DNA of 42,897 nt from Patescibacteria group bacterium (GTDB lineage Bacteria; Patescibacteriota; Minisyncoccia; Phycocordibacterales; Phycocordibacteraceae), in assembly GCA_028866135.1 (NCBI GenBank), contig JAGWIS010000004.1, positions 1 through 42,897 of the forward strand. The letters run 5' to 3'. The notes below the pieces were generated by a model. The model was given only the letters and a program-made list of their open reading frames with translations. It ran no database searches and was not told the DNA's origin. Positions within the stretch are counted from its first letter, which is position 1; the number at the start of each line of letters is the position of its first letter. Below, in pieces: positions 17,067 to 26,434 of the stretch. The position numbers and the translations under genes are program-made.

Positions 17067-17342
17067 TTATGTTAATCGACGCACGATTCTCGCCCGACCC
17101 CCATAGGGATCGATGACCATGTCCACTTGATCGCCAACCAGGACGCGAATGCGGTGCAACCGCATCTTGCCCGCGAGGTAGGCGAGGATGAGTTCCCCTT
17201 CTCCTTTTTCAACCGCACCTTCGGCCGCTGCTGCTTCAGAAGAGGTGTCCACCGGAGCGGACAGACGGACCCGAAAAAGCGAATTCGGCAAGACCTCTTC
17301 GACGGTACCGACCGTCGTTTTTTTGTCTTCGCCGTCTTTCAT
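17067..17342 (-). CDS. infA: translation initiation factor IF-1 with internal insertion
   Basis: [16 protein letters not shown] ... [38 protein letters not shown]; upstream of rpmJ. Confidence 0.9.
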   Translation of the reverse strand: MKDGEDKKTTVGTVEEVLPNSLFRVRLSAPVDTSSEAAAAEGAVEKGEGELILAYLAGKMRLHRIRVLVGDQVDMVIDPYGGRARIVRRLT

Positions 17343-17392
17343 TCTTTCCTCATGCAGATGCCCCGCTAATGTAGCAAATACCTAGGAAATGG

Positions 17393-18607
17393 TCAATAGC
17401 TATCCGCGACGGTCTCCACAGAAATGGCCGACGGATCATCCGGGAAGGACTGCCGCCAGAACGGACGGAGGATGATGACCGCGCGCTTGACTTCCGGATA
17501 ATTCGTGAGGGCGACTTCCGCGGCCGAGCGGGTCTTCCCGGCGATGGCCGCGGCAATGCGAGCCGGATCCACCGTATATACGAGAGAAACCGTGCCCGAA
17601 AGGGAGAACGAGAAGGACGCGGCGTTTGGATCCGGAAGGCCGCGCTCCGCCGAAAGCTGGAGACCATCCGTTGATTTGAGCGTGAGCGGCTCGCCATGGT
17701 AGCCGATGGCCGTTACCGATGAGGCGATTGCGGTTGCGAGCGCGGCATTGGGGAAAACGACTGCGGTCGCGGTCCCCTGCTCTTTCACGTCGATCATGCC
17801 GGTAGTCGCGGAAGGCGCGAGGTCGAGGTCCTGGTAGGTCGTCGTCGCTGCGCCGGAGAGGAGCACGTAGCCCGCCGGAATCTGCGCCTTGAGGCTCGAG
17901 AGGAGGTCGGGCGCAAGCGCAGCGACGAGCGCGCTTCGCGCCGCTTTCTCAGTCGCCGGATCGGCGACCGGTACGGTTCCCGAAGCACCGCCCGTCATCG
18001 GAGCGGACGAGCGCGCATACACCTGGCTCGCCTGCGGCGTGCCGGCAAATCCAGGAATGGTGAAGGAGGTCGGTCCCACGTTATACGAGCTCCCTGGCTG
18101 ATCGGCATAGACTTTCACGGAGACGCTGCCCGGCTTTGCGGAGGTGCCGCTCGGAATTGCTATCGCGGAGTGGATGCGGAAGATGAGACCGGCGGTCGTA
18201 GCAAAACGCGTGTTTGCTATGAGCTTCTGCGCCTTTGCCTGGGTGTTGTAGACGGTGATCATGCCGGAGGCGGAGGAATTTACCGTCTTCGTGCCGGTGC
18301 CTTTGATCGTCTGCGAGGCGATCTTCTGCGCCGTGATGATTTCGTATGGGAGATTGCCGCTGCTCTGCGTGCCAGTGAAGGAGCTCTGCACCGCAGCGGA
18401 GACGGAGCTCGGCGTTATTTCGACTTTCGAGCTCGAGAAATAAAACAGAACGCCGATGGAGGCGATGATGACGGATCCGATGGCGATGATCGTGGTGAAC
18501 GGGAACTTGGGCGGATGCTCCGGGGAAGATTTTCGGGAACCGGACTGGCTCAGGGGCTCTGACTCTCTGCGGCGCGAAGGCGGAATGATGTCATCAAGTG
18601 TACGCAT
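17393..18607 (-). CDS. hypothetical membrane-anchored extracytoplasmic protein (baseplate J-like style)
   Basis: Basic N-terminus, single TM TTIIAIGSVIIASIGVLFYF, Ser/Thr/Ala-rich exported region with GMITVYNTQAKAQKLIANTRF. Confidence 0.65.
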   Translation of the reverse strand: MRTLDDIIPPSRRRESEPLSQSGSRKSSPEHPPKFPFTTIIAIGSVIIASIGVLFYFSSSKVEITPSSVSAAVQSSFTGTQSSGNLPYEIITAQKIASQTIKGTGTKTVNSSASGMITVYNTQAKAQKLIANTRFATTAGLIFRIHSAIAIPSGTSAKPGSVSVKVYADQPGSSYNVGPTSFTIPGFAGTPQASQVYARSSAPMTGGASGTVPVADPATEKAARSALVAALAPDLLSSLKAQIPAGYVLLSGAATTTYQDLDLAPSATTGMIDVKEQGTATAVVFPNAALATAIASSVTAIGYHGEPLTLKSTDGLQLSAERGLPDPNAASFSFSLSGTVSLVYTVDPARIAAAIAGKTRSAAEVALTNYPEVKRAVIILRPFWRQSFPDDPSAISVETVADSY

Positions 18608-18627
18608 ATGCGATAAAGTATATCAGC

Positions 18628-19707
18628 TTATGGGGCAACAGTGGAGGGCTGCTGTGTATCAACAACCGCTTCCTCGAAAAAATGCTGTTGTCGGAAAAGC
18701 GCCATGAGGAGTACCTGTAGGTCGGGAGGCGTAGCAGCTGCTTGCCGGACGAGGCCGGTCACATGGCTCGCGAGGACCGGCACCACTTTCGGCGGATTCT
18801 CCGAGAGCCAGAGCGTTTTTAGATGTCCTCCTTCGAGCGCTCCTCCGAGAGAGGCCGCATCCGGCTCGCGCGCAAGAAGAAACAAAATGCGCGGAAGCGG
18901 AAAGCGCTTCGAAAGCTCGGCAAGCTCGTTCTCGACCGCCTCGACCCACGAGTGACTCGCGTCGGTACCCGCCACTTCGTCTATGGAAACGAACAGTCCT
19001 TTGCGTAGGAATGCGATGGAGGTCTCCGGTCCCGTCGCATCGATGATGAGCGCATTGCGCTCGTGCGGAAACACTCTCTGTATCGCTTGGAAGCGCAGCG
19101 AGCTGCCGGCGATCGGGAGGACATTCCTTGTATGGAATGCGCTCTCAAGCATCGAAGTAATGTGGTGCGCGATGTGCTCGTCGATGAGCGACGTGAGCAC
19201 GACGACCGCCGCGCGGGATGCCTTTTTCCCGTAGGGATCGCGCGTCTCATAGCCATTGAGGGTGGTGCCGATGATGCTTTCGTCGACCAGCACTTTCCCG
19301 GAAGCTTCGACGCCCGTCTGTTTGATGGCCTCCGTGACGAGGCTTTTTGTGAAGACAAACGGCGTCTTCTGCTCGAAATGCTCGGTGCGCACCGAAGTCT
19401 TTTGCCACGGGGCGTCGATGGAAATGAGGACGGCGTCGGCGCTCCCGCGGCCGGCGGAGCGCATGAGGATGGGCGCGCCCTCGCGGATGAGCGTATCGAT
19501 GAGTATCTGAAGCGCGCGCAGCATCGCTTTCTCCTGGAGCTCGTTCTCACGGACCTCGACCGGGAAGCGGCGCGTGTAAAGGACGGCGGGTGCCTGGCCT
19601 TCGGCATATCGGGCATAGGCGCCCGCCACCGATTTCGTGCTCACATCCACGAGCACGACCGACTCCGTCTTTTCTTTTGCGCGGAAAAGATCAGCGAAAA
19701 AACTCAT
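18628..19707 (-). CDS. PilM/FtsA-like actin-fold ATPase
   Basis: SVVLVDVSTKSVAGAYARY, VLVDESIIGTTLNGYETRDPYGKKA, ALIIDATGPETSIAFLRKG. Confidence 0.6.
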   Translation of the reverse strand: MSFFADLFRAKEKTESVVLVDVSTKSVAGAYARYAEGQAPAVLYTRRFPVEVRENELQEKAMLRALQILIDTLIREGAPILMRSAGRGSADAVLISIDAPWQKTSVRTEHFEQKTPFVFTKSLVTEAIKQTGVEASGKVLVDESIIGTTLNGYETRDPYGKKASRAAVVVLTSLIDEHIAHHITSMLESAFHTRNVLPIAGSSLRFQAIQRVFPHERNALIIDATGPETSIAFLRKGLFVSIDEVAGTDASHSWVEAVENELAELSKRFPLPRILFLLAREPDAASLGGALEGGHLKTLWLSENPPKVVPVLASHVTGLVRQAAATPPDLQVLLMALFRQQHFFEEAVVDTQQPSTVAP

Positions 19708-19771
19708 TGGCTCATTCTAACACCCCATTAGATAGGCTCGCGGACTCGCCATCTAACGGAGCAGGCCGCCA

Positions 19772-21664
19772 TCATTCGAGGACGGCTTTTATTCTTCGCA
19801 CTCCAGCTGAAGAGGCTTCTTCTTTTTGAATCTTGAAACGCTTGCCGCCTTCTCCGAGCTCGCGCGTGTTGCTCACATGCGGCCCGCCGCAGAATTCTAT
19901 GGAAAATGCCTTGTCGAGCGGACCGACCGAATACACCGAGACGGTCTCCGGGTACGTCGCACCGAATTCGTGCTCGGCACCCAGCTTCTCCGCCTCTTCT
20001 TTCTTCATGTCGGTGCGGATGACCGGAATGCCTTCGGCGATTTTCTCATTCACTATCTTTTCCACCTCCGCCTTTTGTTCGGGGGTCATTTTCTGTCCGT
20101 AGGAAAAATCGATGCGCAGTCGTTCGCTCGTGATATTGCTCCCCCGCTGATGCACGTCCGGCCCGAGCACCATCTGGAGCGCCTTCAGAAGGAGGTGGTG
20201 CGCGGTGTGGTAGCGCACCGTCTGCTCGGCATGATCGGCGAGCCCCCCTGCAAAGCGCTGCGCCGCACCCGCTCTTGAGAGCGCCTGGTGTCGCTCCATT
20301 TTTATTTTCACCGCCTCCATATCAAGGCTGAGACCCCGTTCTTTTGCAATTTCCTCGGTGAGCTCCACTGGGAATCCATAGGTCGTAAAAAGCATGAACG
20401 CATCAATGCTGTTCCCCATCTTTTCAAGCTCGCGCATGCCGTTCGCGAGCGTTTTGCGGAACTGCGCTTCTTCCTTTGCCAGCTCTTCTGTAATCCTCCC
20501 TTTTTCTTTCCCTACGAATGGATACTGCTCGGCATACTCGTCGGCGTAGCTCCTGGCCACTTCGGGCAGAATGGCTTCCTTGATGCCGAGGCGGTCTATC
20601 TCGCGTATTGCGCGGCGAATGAGCCGGCGCAAAATATATCCCTGTTCGCTATTGCCCGGGCGTACTCCCGAAGCAATGATGAACGACGACGCACGGATGT
20701 GATCAAGGATGATGCGGAACGAACGGGTGGTTTCGTCAGAATCATCATATGATTTGCTCGAATGCGCCTCGAGCACGCTCCGTGCACCCGCAAAGACATC
20801 GGTTACATAGAGATCCGAGGTACCGAGCGTGGTTGAAGTGAGGCGTTCGAGTCCCCCGCCGAAGTCCACATTCCGTTTCGGCAATTCTTTGAACGAACCG
20901 TTGGCCTGCTTGATGAACTGCATAAAAACGGAGTTCGCTATCTCGACGAAACGGCCGCAATCGCAATTCGGATGGCATTCTCTCCCGTACTTTGTATCGT
21001 GCGGAGTTCCAAAATCATAAAAAATCTCTGAATCAGGGCCTCCTGGCTCGCCCGCGGGCATATTTGCCGGGACGCCGGAACGGCTCCACCAGTTCTTCTT
21101 TGCACCGTACGAGAATATGCGACCGCCCTGCATACCCTTCTCGTAGCCGGCTTCTTCAGTTCCGAGGCGGATCAGCTCCGCCGTCATTCCTTTCGCGGCA
21201 AAATTCTTCTTCCATATTTCAACTGCTTCAGTATCAATGTTCATCCCCGTTTCGGGATCGCCATCAAAGACCGTGACATAAAGTTTTGCCGGATCGAAAC
21301 CGAGACCGTCTTCTTTCGAAGTGAGGAATTCAAATATCCACGAAAGCTGTTCCTGCTTGAAGTAGTCACCCAAGGACCAGTTGCCGAGCATCTCAAAGAA
21401 GGTCAGGTGGCGATTGTCGCCGACTTCTTCGATATCTCCCGTACGGACCGCCATTTGGGAATCGACGAGGCGGGAGCCCTCCGGATGCGGCTGACCGAGC
21501 AGGTACGGCACCAAAGGCTGCATCCCGCTTGAGGTAAAAAGAGTCGTCGGGTCGTTCTCGGGCACGATCGGCGCCGAAGGGATGATCGCGTGCCCCCGCT
21601 TCGCAAAGAAATCGATATAGCGCCTGCGCACCTCCGAGACGGTCATATGGGAAAAAGATAGCAT
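19772..21664 (-). CDS. alaS: alanine--tRNA ligase, short form ending after the SAD-like domain
   Basis: RRRYIDFFAKRGHAIIPSAPIVPENDPTTLFTSSGMQPLVPYLLG; FCGGPHVSNTRELG near the C-terminus; 630 aa. Confidence 0.95.
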   Translation of the reverse strand: MLSFSHMTVSEVRRRYIDFFAKRGHAIIPSAPIVPENDPTTLFTSSGMQPLVPYLLGQPHPEGSRLVDSQMAVRTGDIEEVGDNRHLTFFEMLGNWSLGDYFKQEQLSWIFEFLTSKEDGLGFDPAKLYVTVFDGDPETGMNIDTEAVEIWKKNFAAKGMTAELIRLGTEEAGYEKGMQGGRIFSYGAKKNWWSRSGVPANMPAGEPGGPDSEIFYDFGTPHDTKYGRECHPNCDCGRFVEIANSVFMQFIKQANGSFKELPKRNVDFGGGLERLTSTTLGTSDLYVTDVFAGARSVLEAHSSKSYDDSDETTRSFRIILDHIRASSFIIASGVRPGNSEQGYILRRLIRRAIREIDRLGIKEAILPEVARSYADEYAEQYPFVGKEKGRITEELAKEEAQFRKTLANGMRELEKMGNSIDAFMLFTTYGFPVELTEEIAKERGLSLDMEAVKIKMERHQALSRAGAAQRFAGGLADHAEQTVRYHTAHHLLLKALQMVLGPDVHQRGSNITSERLRIDFSYGQKMTPEQKAEVEKIVNEKIAEGIPVIRTDMKKEEAEKLGAEHEFGATYPETVSVYSVGPLDKAFSIEFCGGPHVSNTRELGEGGKRFKIQKEEASSAGVRRIKAVLE

Positions 21665-21693
21665 GAGACAAAGGATTCATATACTATGCGCTC

Positions 21694-23655
21694 ATGATGA
21701 AAGAGGGATGGGGATTCGATACGCGAGACATTGACACGAGCGTGCGCCCGCAGGACGACTTTTTCCACTACGCAAGCGGAAACTGGATGAAAAAGCATCC
21801 TATACCGAAAGCGGAAGCAAAATGGGGCTCCTTCACGATGCTGCGCCATGCGACCGAGAAGCAGCTGCAAACGCTCCTCAAGAAAGTCTCGAGAACGAAG
21901 CAAGCAAAAGAAGGCAGCGCCGAGCAGATGATCCGCGACTTCTACCGGTCGGGAGTGGATATGAAGCGGCGGAAAGCGCTCGGCCTTGCGCCTATCAAAC
22001 CGCTTCTCGACCGCATTGAAGCGATCCGGAATCCCGAGGACATCGTTCGCACCATCGCGCATCTCGAGCGCATGGGCTCGGGCGGTCTCTGGGGCATCGG
22101 CATCGATCAGGACATGAAAGACAGCGAGCGATACATTATCTACATGGGCCAGGGAGGTCTTGGCATGCCGGATCGCGACTACTACCTTAAAGACGATGCG
22201 GAGTCGAAGCGCGTGCGCGCTGCGTACGAAACGCACCTCGCGAAGCGGCTTACGCTTGCCGGGCGCGGTACACAAGCCGAAAAAGAAGCCGCGACAGTAC
22301 TCGAGATCGAAACCGCCCTCGCGAAAATCTCAATGAAGAAAGAAGAGCTGCGGGACGTAGACAAAACCTATCACAAAAAGTCTTTGGCAGGGCTTCGAGT
22401 GCTCGCTCCCTCCGTTGATTGGAGCGAATACTTCAGGATTCTCGGCACGAAGCCGAAAGAGCTTGTCGTGATGCAGCCGAAGTTCTTCTCGGCTGCCGAG
22501 CGTCTTCTGCGCTCTTACCCCATTGAGGCGTGGCGCACGTATCTGCGCACGCATGTGATTGGCGATTTCTCCTCCTTCCTTACGCCAGAACTCGAAGAAG
22601 AAAGTTTCGCTTTCTACGGCACCGTGCTCACCGGGACGAAGCACATGAAGCCCGTGTGGCGGCGCATTTTGCGCACCGTGAACGGCGGATTGAGCGAACT
22701 CTTTGGCGAGCTCTACGTGAAGGAATACTTCCCTCCTGCGGCGAAGCGCAAAGCGATGCTCGTGGTCACTGATTTGTTCCGTGCCTACGAAGCGCGTATC
22801 AAGAATCTTGACTGGATGACCGCCACGACTAAGCAAAAAGCGATTAAGAAGCTCCGCGAGATGAATCGGAAACTCGGATACCCCGACAAATGGAAGACGT
22901 ATCGAGGGCTTCGCATACGCTCCGACGATTATGCAGGGAATGCGATGCGAGCAGGCGAATACGAGCATCGCCGCGCGATGCGGCGCCTCGGGAAGCCGGT
23001 TGACCGCAAAGAGTGGTTTATGAGTCCGCAGACGGTGAATGCGTACTGCAGCTTCGGCCTAAACGACATTGTCTTCCCCGCCGCCATCCTCCAGCATCCA
23101 TTCTTCGATGCGCGCGCCGACGACGCCTTCAATTACGGCGCCATCGGCTCGGTCATCGGCCACGAGATTACTCATGGCTTCGATGACCAGGGCTCAAAAT
23201 TCGATGGCAAAGGAAACAGAAAAACCTGGTGGACGGCCATTGATCGCAAACGCTTCGAGCAGAAAGCCGAGAAGCTCATTACAGAATTTGATGCCTATGA
23301 AGTTGCTCCCGGCATCCACGTAAACGGAAAACTCACGCTCGGAGAAAACATCGCGGACCTTGGCGGCATTTCCATCGCCTACGACGCGTACCAGCTGCGC
23401 CGGCGCGAGACGGGGCGCAAAATTATCTCCGGCTTCACGCCCGAGCAGCGCTTCTTCCTCGGCTATGCGATGACCGAGCGTGAGCAGGAGCGTCCGGAAT
23501 ATAGGAAAACGATGGTCATGACGGATCCTCACTCGCCCTCGCGCTTCCGTGTGAACGGCCCGCTCTCAAATCTTCCCGAATTCCACGAGGCTTTCCAGGT
23601 GCAAAAAGGCGACAAGCTGTATCGAGAACCCGGCGACCGAGCGAAAATTTGGTGA
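21694..23655 (+). CDS. M13 family metallopeptidase (neprilysin/PepO-like)
   Basis: VIGHEITHGFDDQGSKFDGKGN (HExxH), NAYCSFGLNDIVFPAAILQ, ENIADLGG; no obvious signal peptide. Confidence 0.93.
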   Translation: MMKEGWGFDTRDIDTSVRPQDDFFHYASGNWMKKHPIPKAEAKWGSFTMLRHATEKQLQTLLKKVSRTKQAKEGSAEQMIRDFYRSGVDMKRRKALGLAPIKPLLDRIEAIRNPEDIVRTIAHLERMGSGGLWGIGIDQDMKDSERYIIYMGQGGLGMPDRDYYLKDDAESKRVRAAYETHLAKRLTLAGRGTQAEKEAATVLEIETALAKISMKKEELRDVDKTYHKKSLAGLRVLAPSVDWSEYFRILGTKPKELVVMQPKFFSAAERLLRSYPIEAWRTYLRTHVIGDFSSFLTPELEEESFAFYGTVLTGTKHMKPVWRRILRTVNGGLSELFGELYVKEYFPPAAKRKAMLVVTDLFRAYEARIKNLDWMTATTKQKAIKKLREMNRKLGYPDKWKTYRGLRIRSDDYAGNAMRAGEYEHRRAMRRLGKPVDRKEWFMSPQTVNAYCSFGLNDIVFPAAILQHPFFDARADDAFNYGAIGSVIGHEITHGFDDQGSKFDGKGNRKTWWTAIDRKRFEQKAEKLITEFDAYEVAPGIHVNGKLTLGENIADLGGISIAYDAYQLRRRETGRKIISGFTPEQRFFLGYAMTEREQERPEYRKTMVMTDPHSPSRFRVNGPLSNLPEFHEAFQVQKGDKLYREPGDRAKIW

Positions 23656-23667
23656 GTGGGGCGGGTT

Positions 23668-24240
23668 TTACCCAAAGACTTTTTTCTCTTTTGCGTGCAC
23701 CTCGGCAAGGCGTTTGGTAAGCCGATGCTCGGGCAGCCGCGCTTTGGCGATGCGGAGTACTTCGCTGTGATACCAGAGATATTCCTCCTCCGGCTGCTTC
23801 CAGCGCGCAAGGAGCGCTGCACCCTCCTTTTCGAACGCTTCGATCTTGCTTTCGATATTGTCTATCTTGTCTGCAATGGCGATGAGCACGGCGCCGTCTG
23901 CTGCCGCTTCCACTTGCGCGAGGTAGTGGGTCTTGCGGGCCTTCCAATCCAACGTGACGCCGTCCTTTTCCGACACTTCGCTTACTGACTCGACCATGCG
24001 CGCGACACGTTCATTGAAAGCCGTGGCGATCTCTTCGCGCGTCGTTACTGTGTCTTCGATTGTGTCATGCAAGAGTGCTGCTGTTACCGTATCGTCGTCC
24101 GATCCGTCTTCGGCAACCAGAAGTGCTACCGAGAAAAGATGGGTGATGTATGGTAGAGGTTCTGCTTCGCGTCGCATCTGGCCGTGATGCTTCTTGGCCG
24201 CAAATTGTATCGCCTTCTTTATCTGCGGCGTGTGGTTCAT
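23668..24240 (-). CDS. HD-domain phosphohydrolase (RelA/SpoT-like HD)
   Basis: AIQFAAKKHHGQMRREAEPLPYITHLFSVA, AALLHDTIEDT, ADKIDNIESK. Confidence 0.85.
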   Translation of the reverse strand: MNHTPQIKKAIQFAAKKHHGQMRREAEPLPYITHLFSVALLVAEDGSDDDTVTAALLHDTIEDTVTTREEIATAFNERVARMVESVSEVSEKDGVTLDWKARKTHYLAQVEAAADGAVLIAIADKIDNIESKIEAFEKEGAALLARWKQPEEEYLWYHSEVLRIAKARLPEHRLTKRLAEVHAKEKKVFG

Positions 24241-24908
24241 TAGAGCCAGTGTATCGGCTCCTCGCCGTGTTCGGCAAGGTATGCGTTTGCCTTGCTGAAG
24301 TGCCTACAGCCGAAGAAGCCGTTTGCGGCGGAGAATGGCGAAGGATGCGGGGCCTCAAGTACTAAATGTTTGCTCCGGTCGATATGGGCGCCTTTCGCCT
24401 TCGCGTAATTGCCCCAGAGCATGAACACAAGATGTTCGCGCTCGTCCGAGAGCGCGCGAATGGCGGCGTCAGTGAAGAGTTCCCACCCGCGCTCCTGGTG
24501 GGAACCGGCCGCATGCGCTCGCACGGTCAGCGTCGCATTAAGAAGGAGCACGCCCTGCTTCGCCCAGCGGGAGAGATCGCCGTCGGTGTGTACGAGCGGC
24601 TTTCCTAAATCGCTCGCGATTTCTTTGAAAATATTCTGGAGCGACGGCGGCACAACGGTATGCTCATCGACGGCGAAAGCAAGACCATTTGCCTGCTTCT
24701 CTCCATGATACGGATCCTGACCGAGAATCACGACCTTCACCTTCTCGAACGGACAGAGATCGAATGCGCGGAAAATGCTTTTTGGCGGCGGGAAGACCTT
24801 TCCTTCCTGGTATTCCTTCTTCACGAATGCGGCGAGCTCCGCAAAATACGGTTTCTCAAATTCTCCCGCGAGCTTCTCCCGCCACGAGGGATCTATTTTT
24901 ACTTCCAT
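24240..24908 (-). CDS. ung: uracil-DNA glycosylase, family 1
   Basis: VVILGQDPYHGEKQANGLAFAV, LLLNATLTVRAHAAGSH, HPSPFSAANGFFGCRHFSKAN. Confidence 0.96.
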   Translation of the reverse strand: MEVKIDPSWREKLAGEFEKPYFAELAAFVKKEYQEGKVFPPPKSIFRAFDLCPFEKVKVVILGQDPYHGEKQANGLAFAVDEHTVVPPSLQNIFKEIASDLGKPLVHTDGDLSRWAKQGVLLLNATLTVRAHAAGSHQERGWELFTDAAIRALSDEREHLVFMLWGNYAKAKGAHIDRSKHLVLEAPHPSPFSAANGFFGCRHFSKANAYLAEHGEEPIHWL

Positions 24909-25162
24909 AGCGCTCCTTCTTTCTCCAAGAGCTCACGCTTCCTCGCGTCTCCACGATTGTAGCGGCCGAGGGAGCCGTCGGAGCGGATGACGCGATGACA
25001 CGGTACGCTCGGGTCGTAGTTATGCTTCATCACCGTGCCGACGGCGCGCGCAGCACCGGGGCGGCCAATTGCCCGAGCGACCTCTCCATAGCTTCGAGTT
25101 TCCCCTTTCGGTATCTGCCGCACCGCTTCTCTTACACGCTCGGCAAAAGAATCTTTTTTCAT
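24899..25162 (-). CDS. MGMT/Ogt-like DNA-binding-domain protein
   Basis: MKKDSFAERVREAVRQIPKGETRSYGEVARAIGRPGAARAVGTVMKHNYDPSVPCHRVIRSDGSLGRYN; PCHR motif. Confidence 0.88.
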   Translation of the reverse strand: MKKDSFAERVREAVRQIPKGETRSYGEVARAIGRPGAARAVGTVMKHNYDPSVPCHRVIRSDGSLGRYNRGDARKRELLEKEGALWK

Positions 25163-25956
25163 ACGCCTTTCTCTTTCTTTTTGTTCTTTGCGTGCAGCTC
25201 CTGCAGGATCTTTCCGGCGCTCTCCCGGTACATGCAGTATTCGCACGGGCCGCCACCGAAAGACGTCCCTACGGCCGGAATCTCATCGCTCATGAGCATC
25301 TCCTTCAGGTCAAAGATCACCGGCTCGATCCACGCATCGCTACCGGTGTATGGGATGAGTTCCACGTCGAATTCGAGCTTTCCATCGAAGGCTTTGGCGT
25401 CGGACTTGCCGTTCACGTATACGAAATAGCCGGTCGGGGATACCGGAAAACCATTTTTTCGAAAAAGCCATTGATAGATTTCAAGCTGCCGCTTGTAGGA
25501 ATCATACAGATCGTCTTCCGTGCTCGGGCCCACCTTTTTGCTTGTCGCTTTGTAGTCCACGATGATGAATTCTCCGGCCGGATTGACCCACACGTCGTCG
25601 ATGCCGCCGCGCAGAAGCAGATTCGTCGGTTCGTGAAGATAACTGATGCCGCGGCGAAGCGCATCGCGCCACTCTTCCATCCGGTCGTCCTTGAGCGGCA
25701 CGGCGTCGAGGCCGTAACGCTCAAGAAGCGGATGCTGCGTGGCTTTTGCGCGGTGAATGTCGAACTCGCGCTTCAGAAGCTCATCGACCGCGTTGTTGAG
25801 CGTGAAGGAAGGCATCGAAGGGCGCCTCACGCCGAGCCGCATCTCGAGATACGCGCAGCGCGGGCACTCGGTGAAGAGATCGATTTTCGAACGGCTTACT
25901 TTGAAAGGCTCTTTCGACGAAGGGTCGAATGGCCCGCGGCTTCGTGACACAGCCAT
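25159..25956 (-). CDS. PD-(D/E)XK nuclease superfamily protein with paired CxxC motifs (AddB/Cas4-like)
   Basis: GGIDDVWVNPAGEFIIVDYKAT; N-terminal CPRC and C-terminal CEYC. Confidence 0.8.
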   Translation of the reverse strand: MAVSRSRGPFDPSSKEPFKVSRSKIDLFTECPRCAYLEMRLGVRRPSMPSFTLNNAVDELLKREFDIHRAKATQHPLLERYGLDAVPLKDDRMEEWRDALRRGISYLHEPTNLLLRGGIDDVWVNPAGEFIIVDYKATSKKVGPSTEDDLYDSYKRQLEIYQWLFRKNGFPVSPTGYFVYVNGKSDAKAFDGKLEFDVELIPYTGSDAWIEPVIFDLKEMLMSDEIPAVGTSFGGGPCEYCMYRESAGKILQELHAKNKKKEKGV

Positions 25957-25957
25957 A

Positions 25958-26434
25958 TTACTCAGTGGTCGAGAAGTACGCGACCACGCGCGCGCCGGTG
26001 TCGAAATCGACGTACACGCTGTTCACGCTCACGTCGAACGCGCCGTTGTTGTCATCGCGATAGAGCTGAATGGCGTAGGAATGCCCAGGCTCCGTCGCTC
26101 GTAAGAGCGGGATGGAAACGGCACTCCTCGGGCCGCTTATGCGCGCGGCGCCGAGCACGTTCCCCAAGTCGCCGCCCGCCACTTCGCGCACGGCCACCCA
26201 GACTCCTGGTGGCGGCACCGTGACCGACTCGACCGTCACCGCGTCGCCCGCCGGCTGATCATGAACCGATACCGAACCGCCCTCAGCGGCCGAAGGTGTG
26301 GTCGTCGCCGAAGAAAGCATCGAGGACGGGGTCGGCATGGCGGAGAGATCTCCCTTAAAGAACCATGCACCCGTGAGAACCACGCCGAGCATGAGACCGG
26401 CGATGAATGAGTTGGCGGAAAAGGCCTTCGTCAT
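25958..26434 (-). CDS. hypothetical exported/membrane-anchored protein
   Basis: N-terminal TM SFIAGLMLGVVLTGAWFF, Ser/Thr/Pro linker, beta-rich domain VPPPGVWVAVREV. Confidence 0.65.
   Translation of the reverse strand: MTKAFSANSFIAGLMLGVVLTGAWFFKGDLSAMPTPSSMLSSATTTPSAAEGGSVSVHDQPAGDAVTVESVTVPPPGVWVAVREVAGGDLGNVLGAARISGPRSAVSIPLLRATEPGHSYAIQLYRDDNNGAFDVSVNSVYVDFDTGARVVAYFSTTE

Noticed and set aside
25159-25956. Cas4 of a CRISPR system
   Set aside because: No CRISPR repeats or other cas genes in the window; the neighbours are DNA repair genes.
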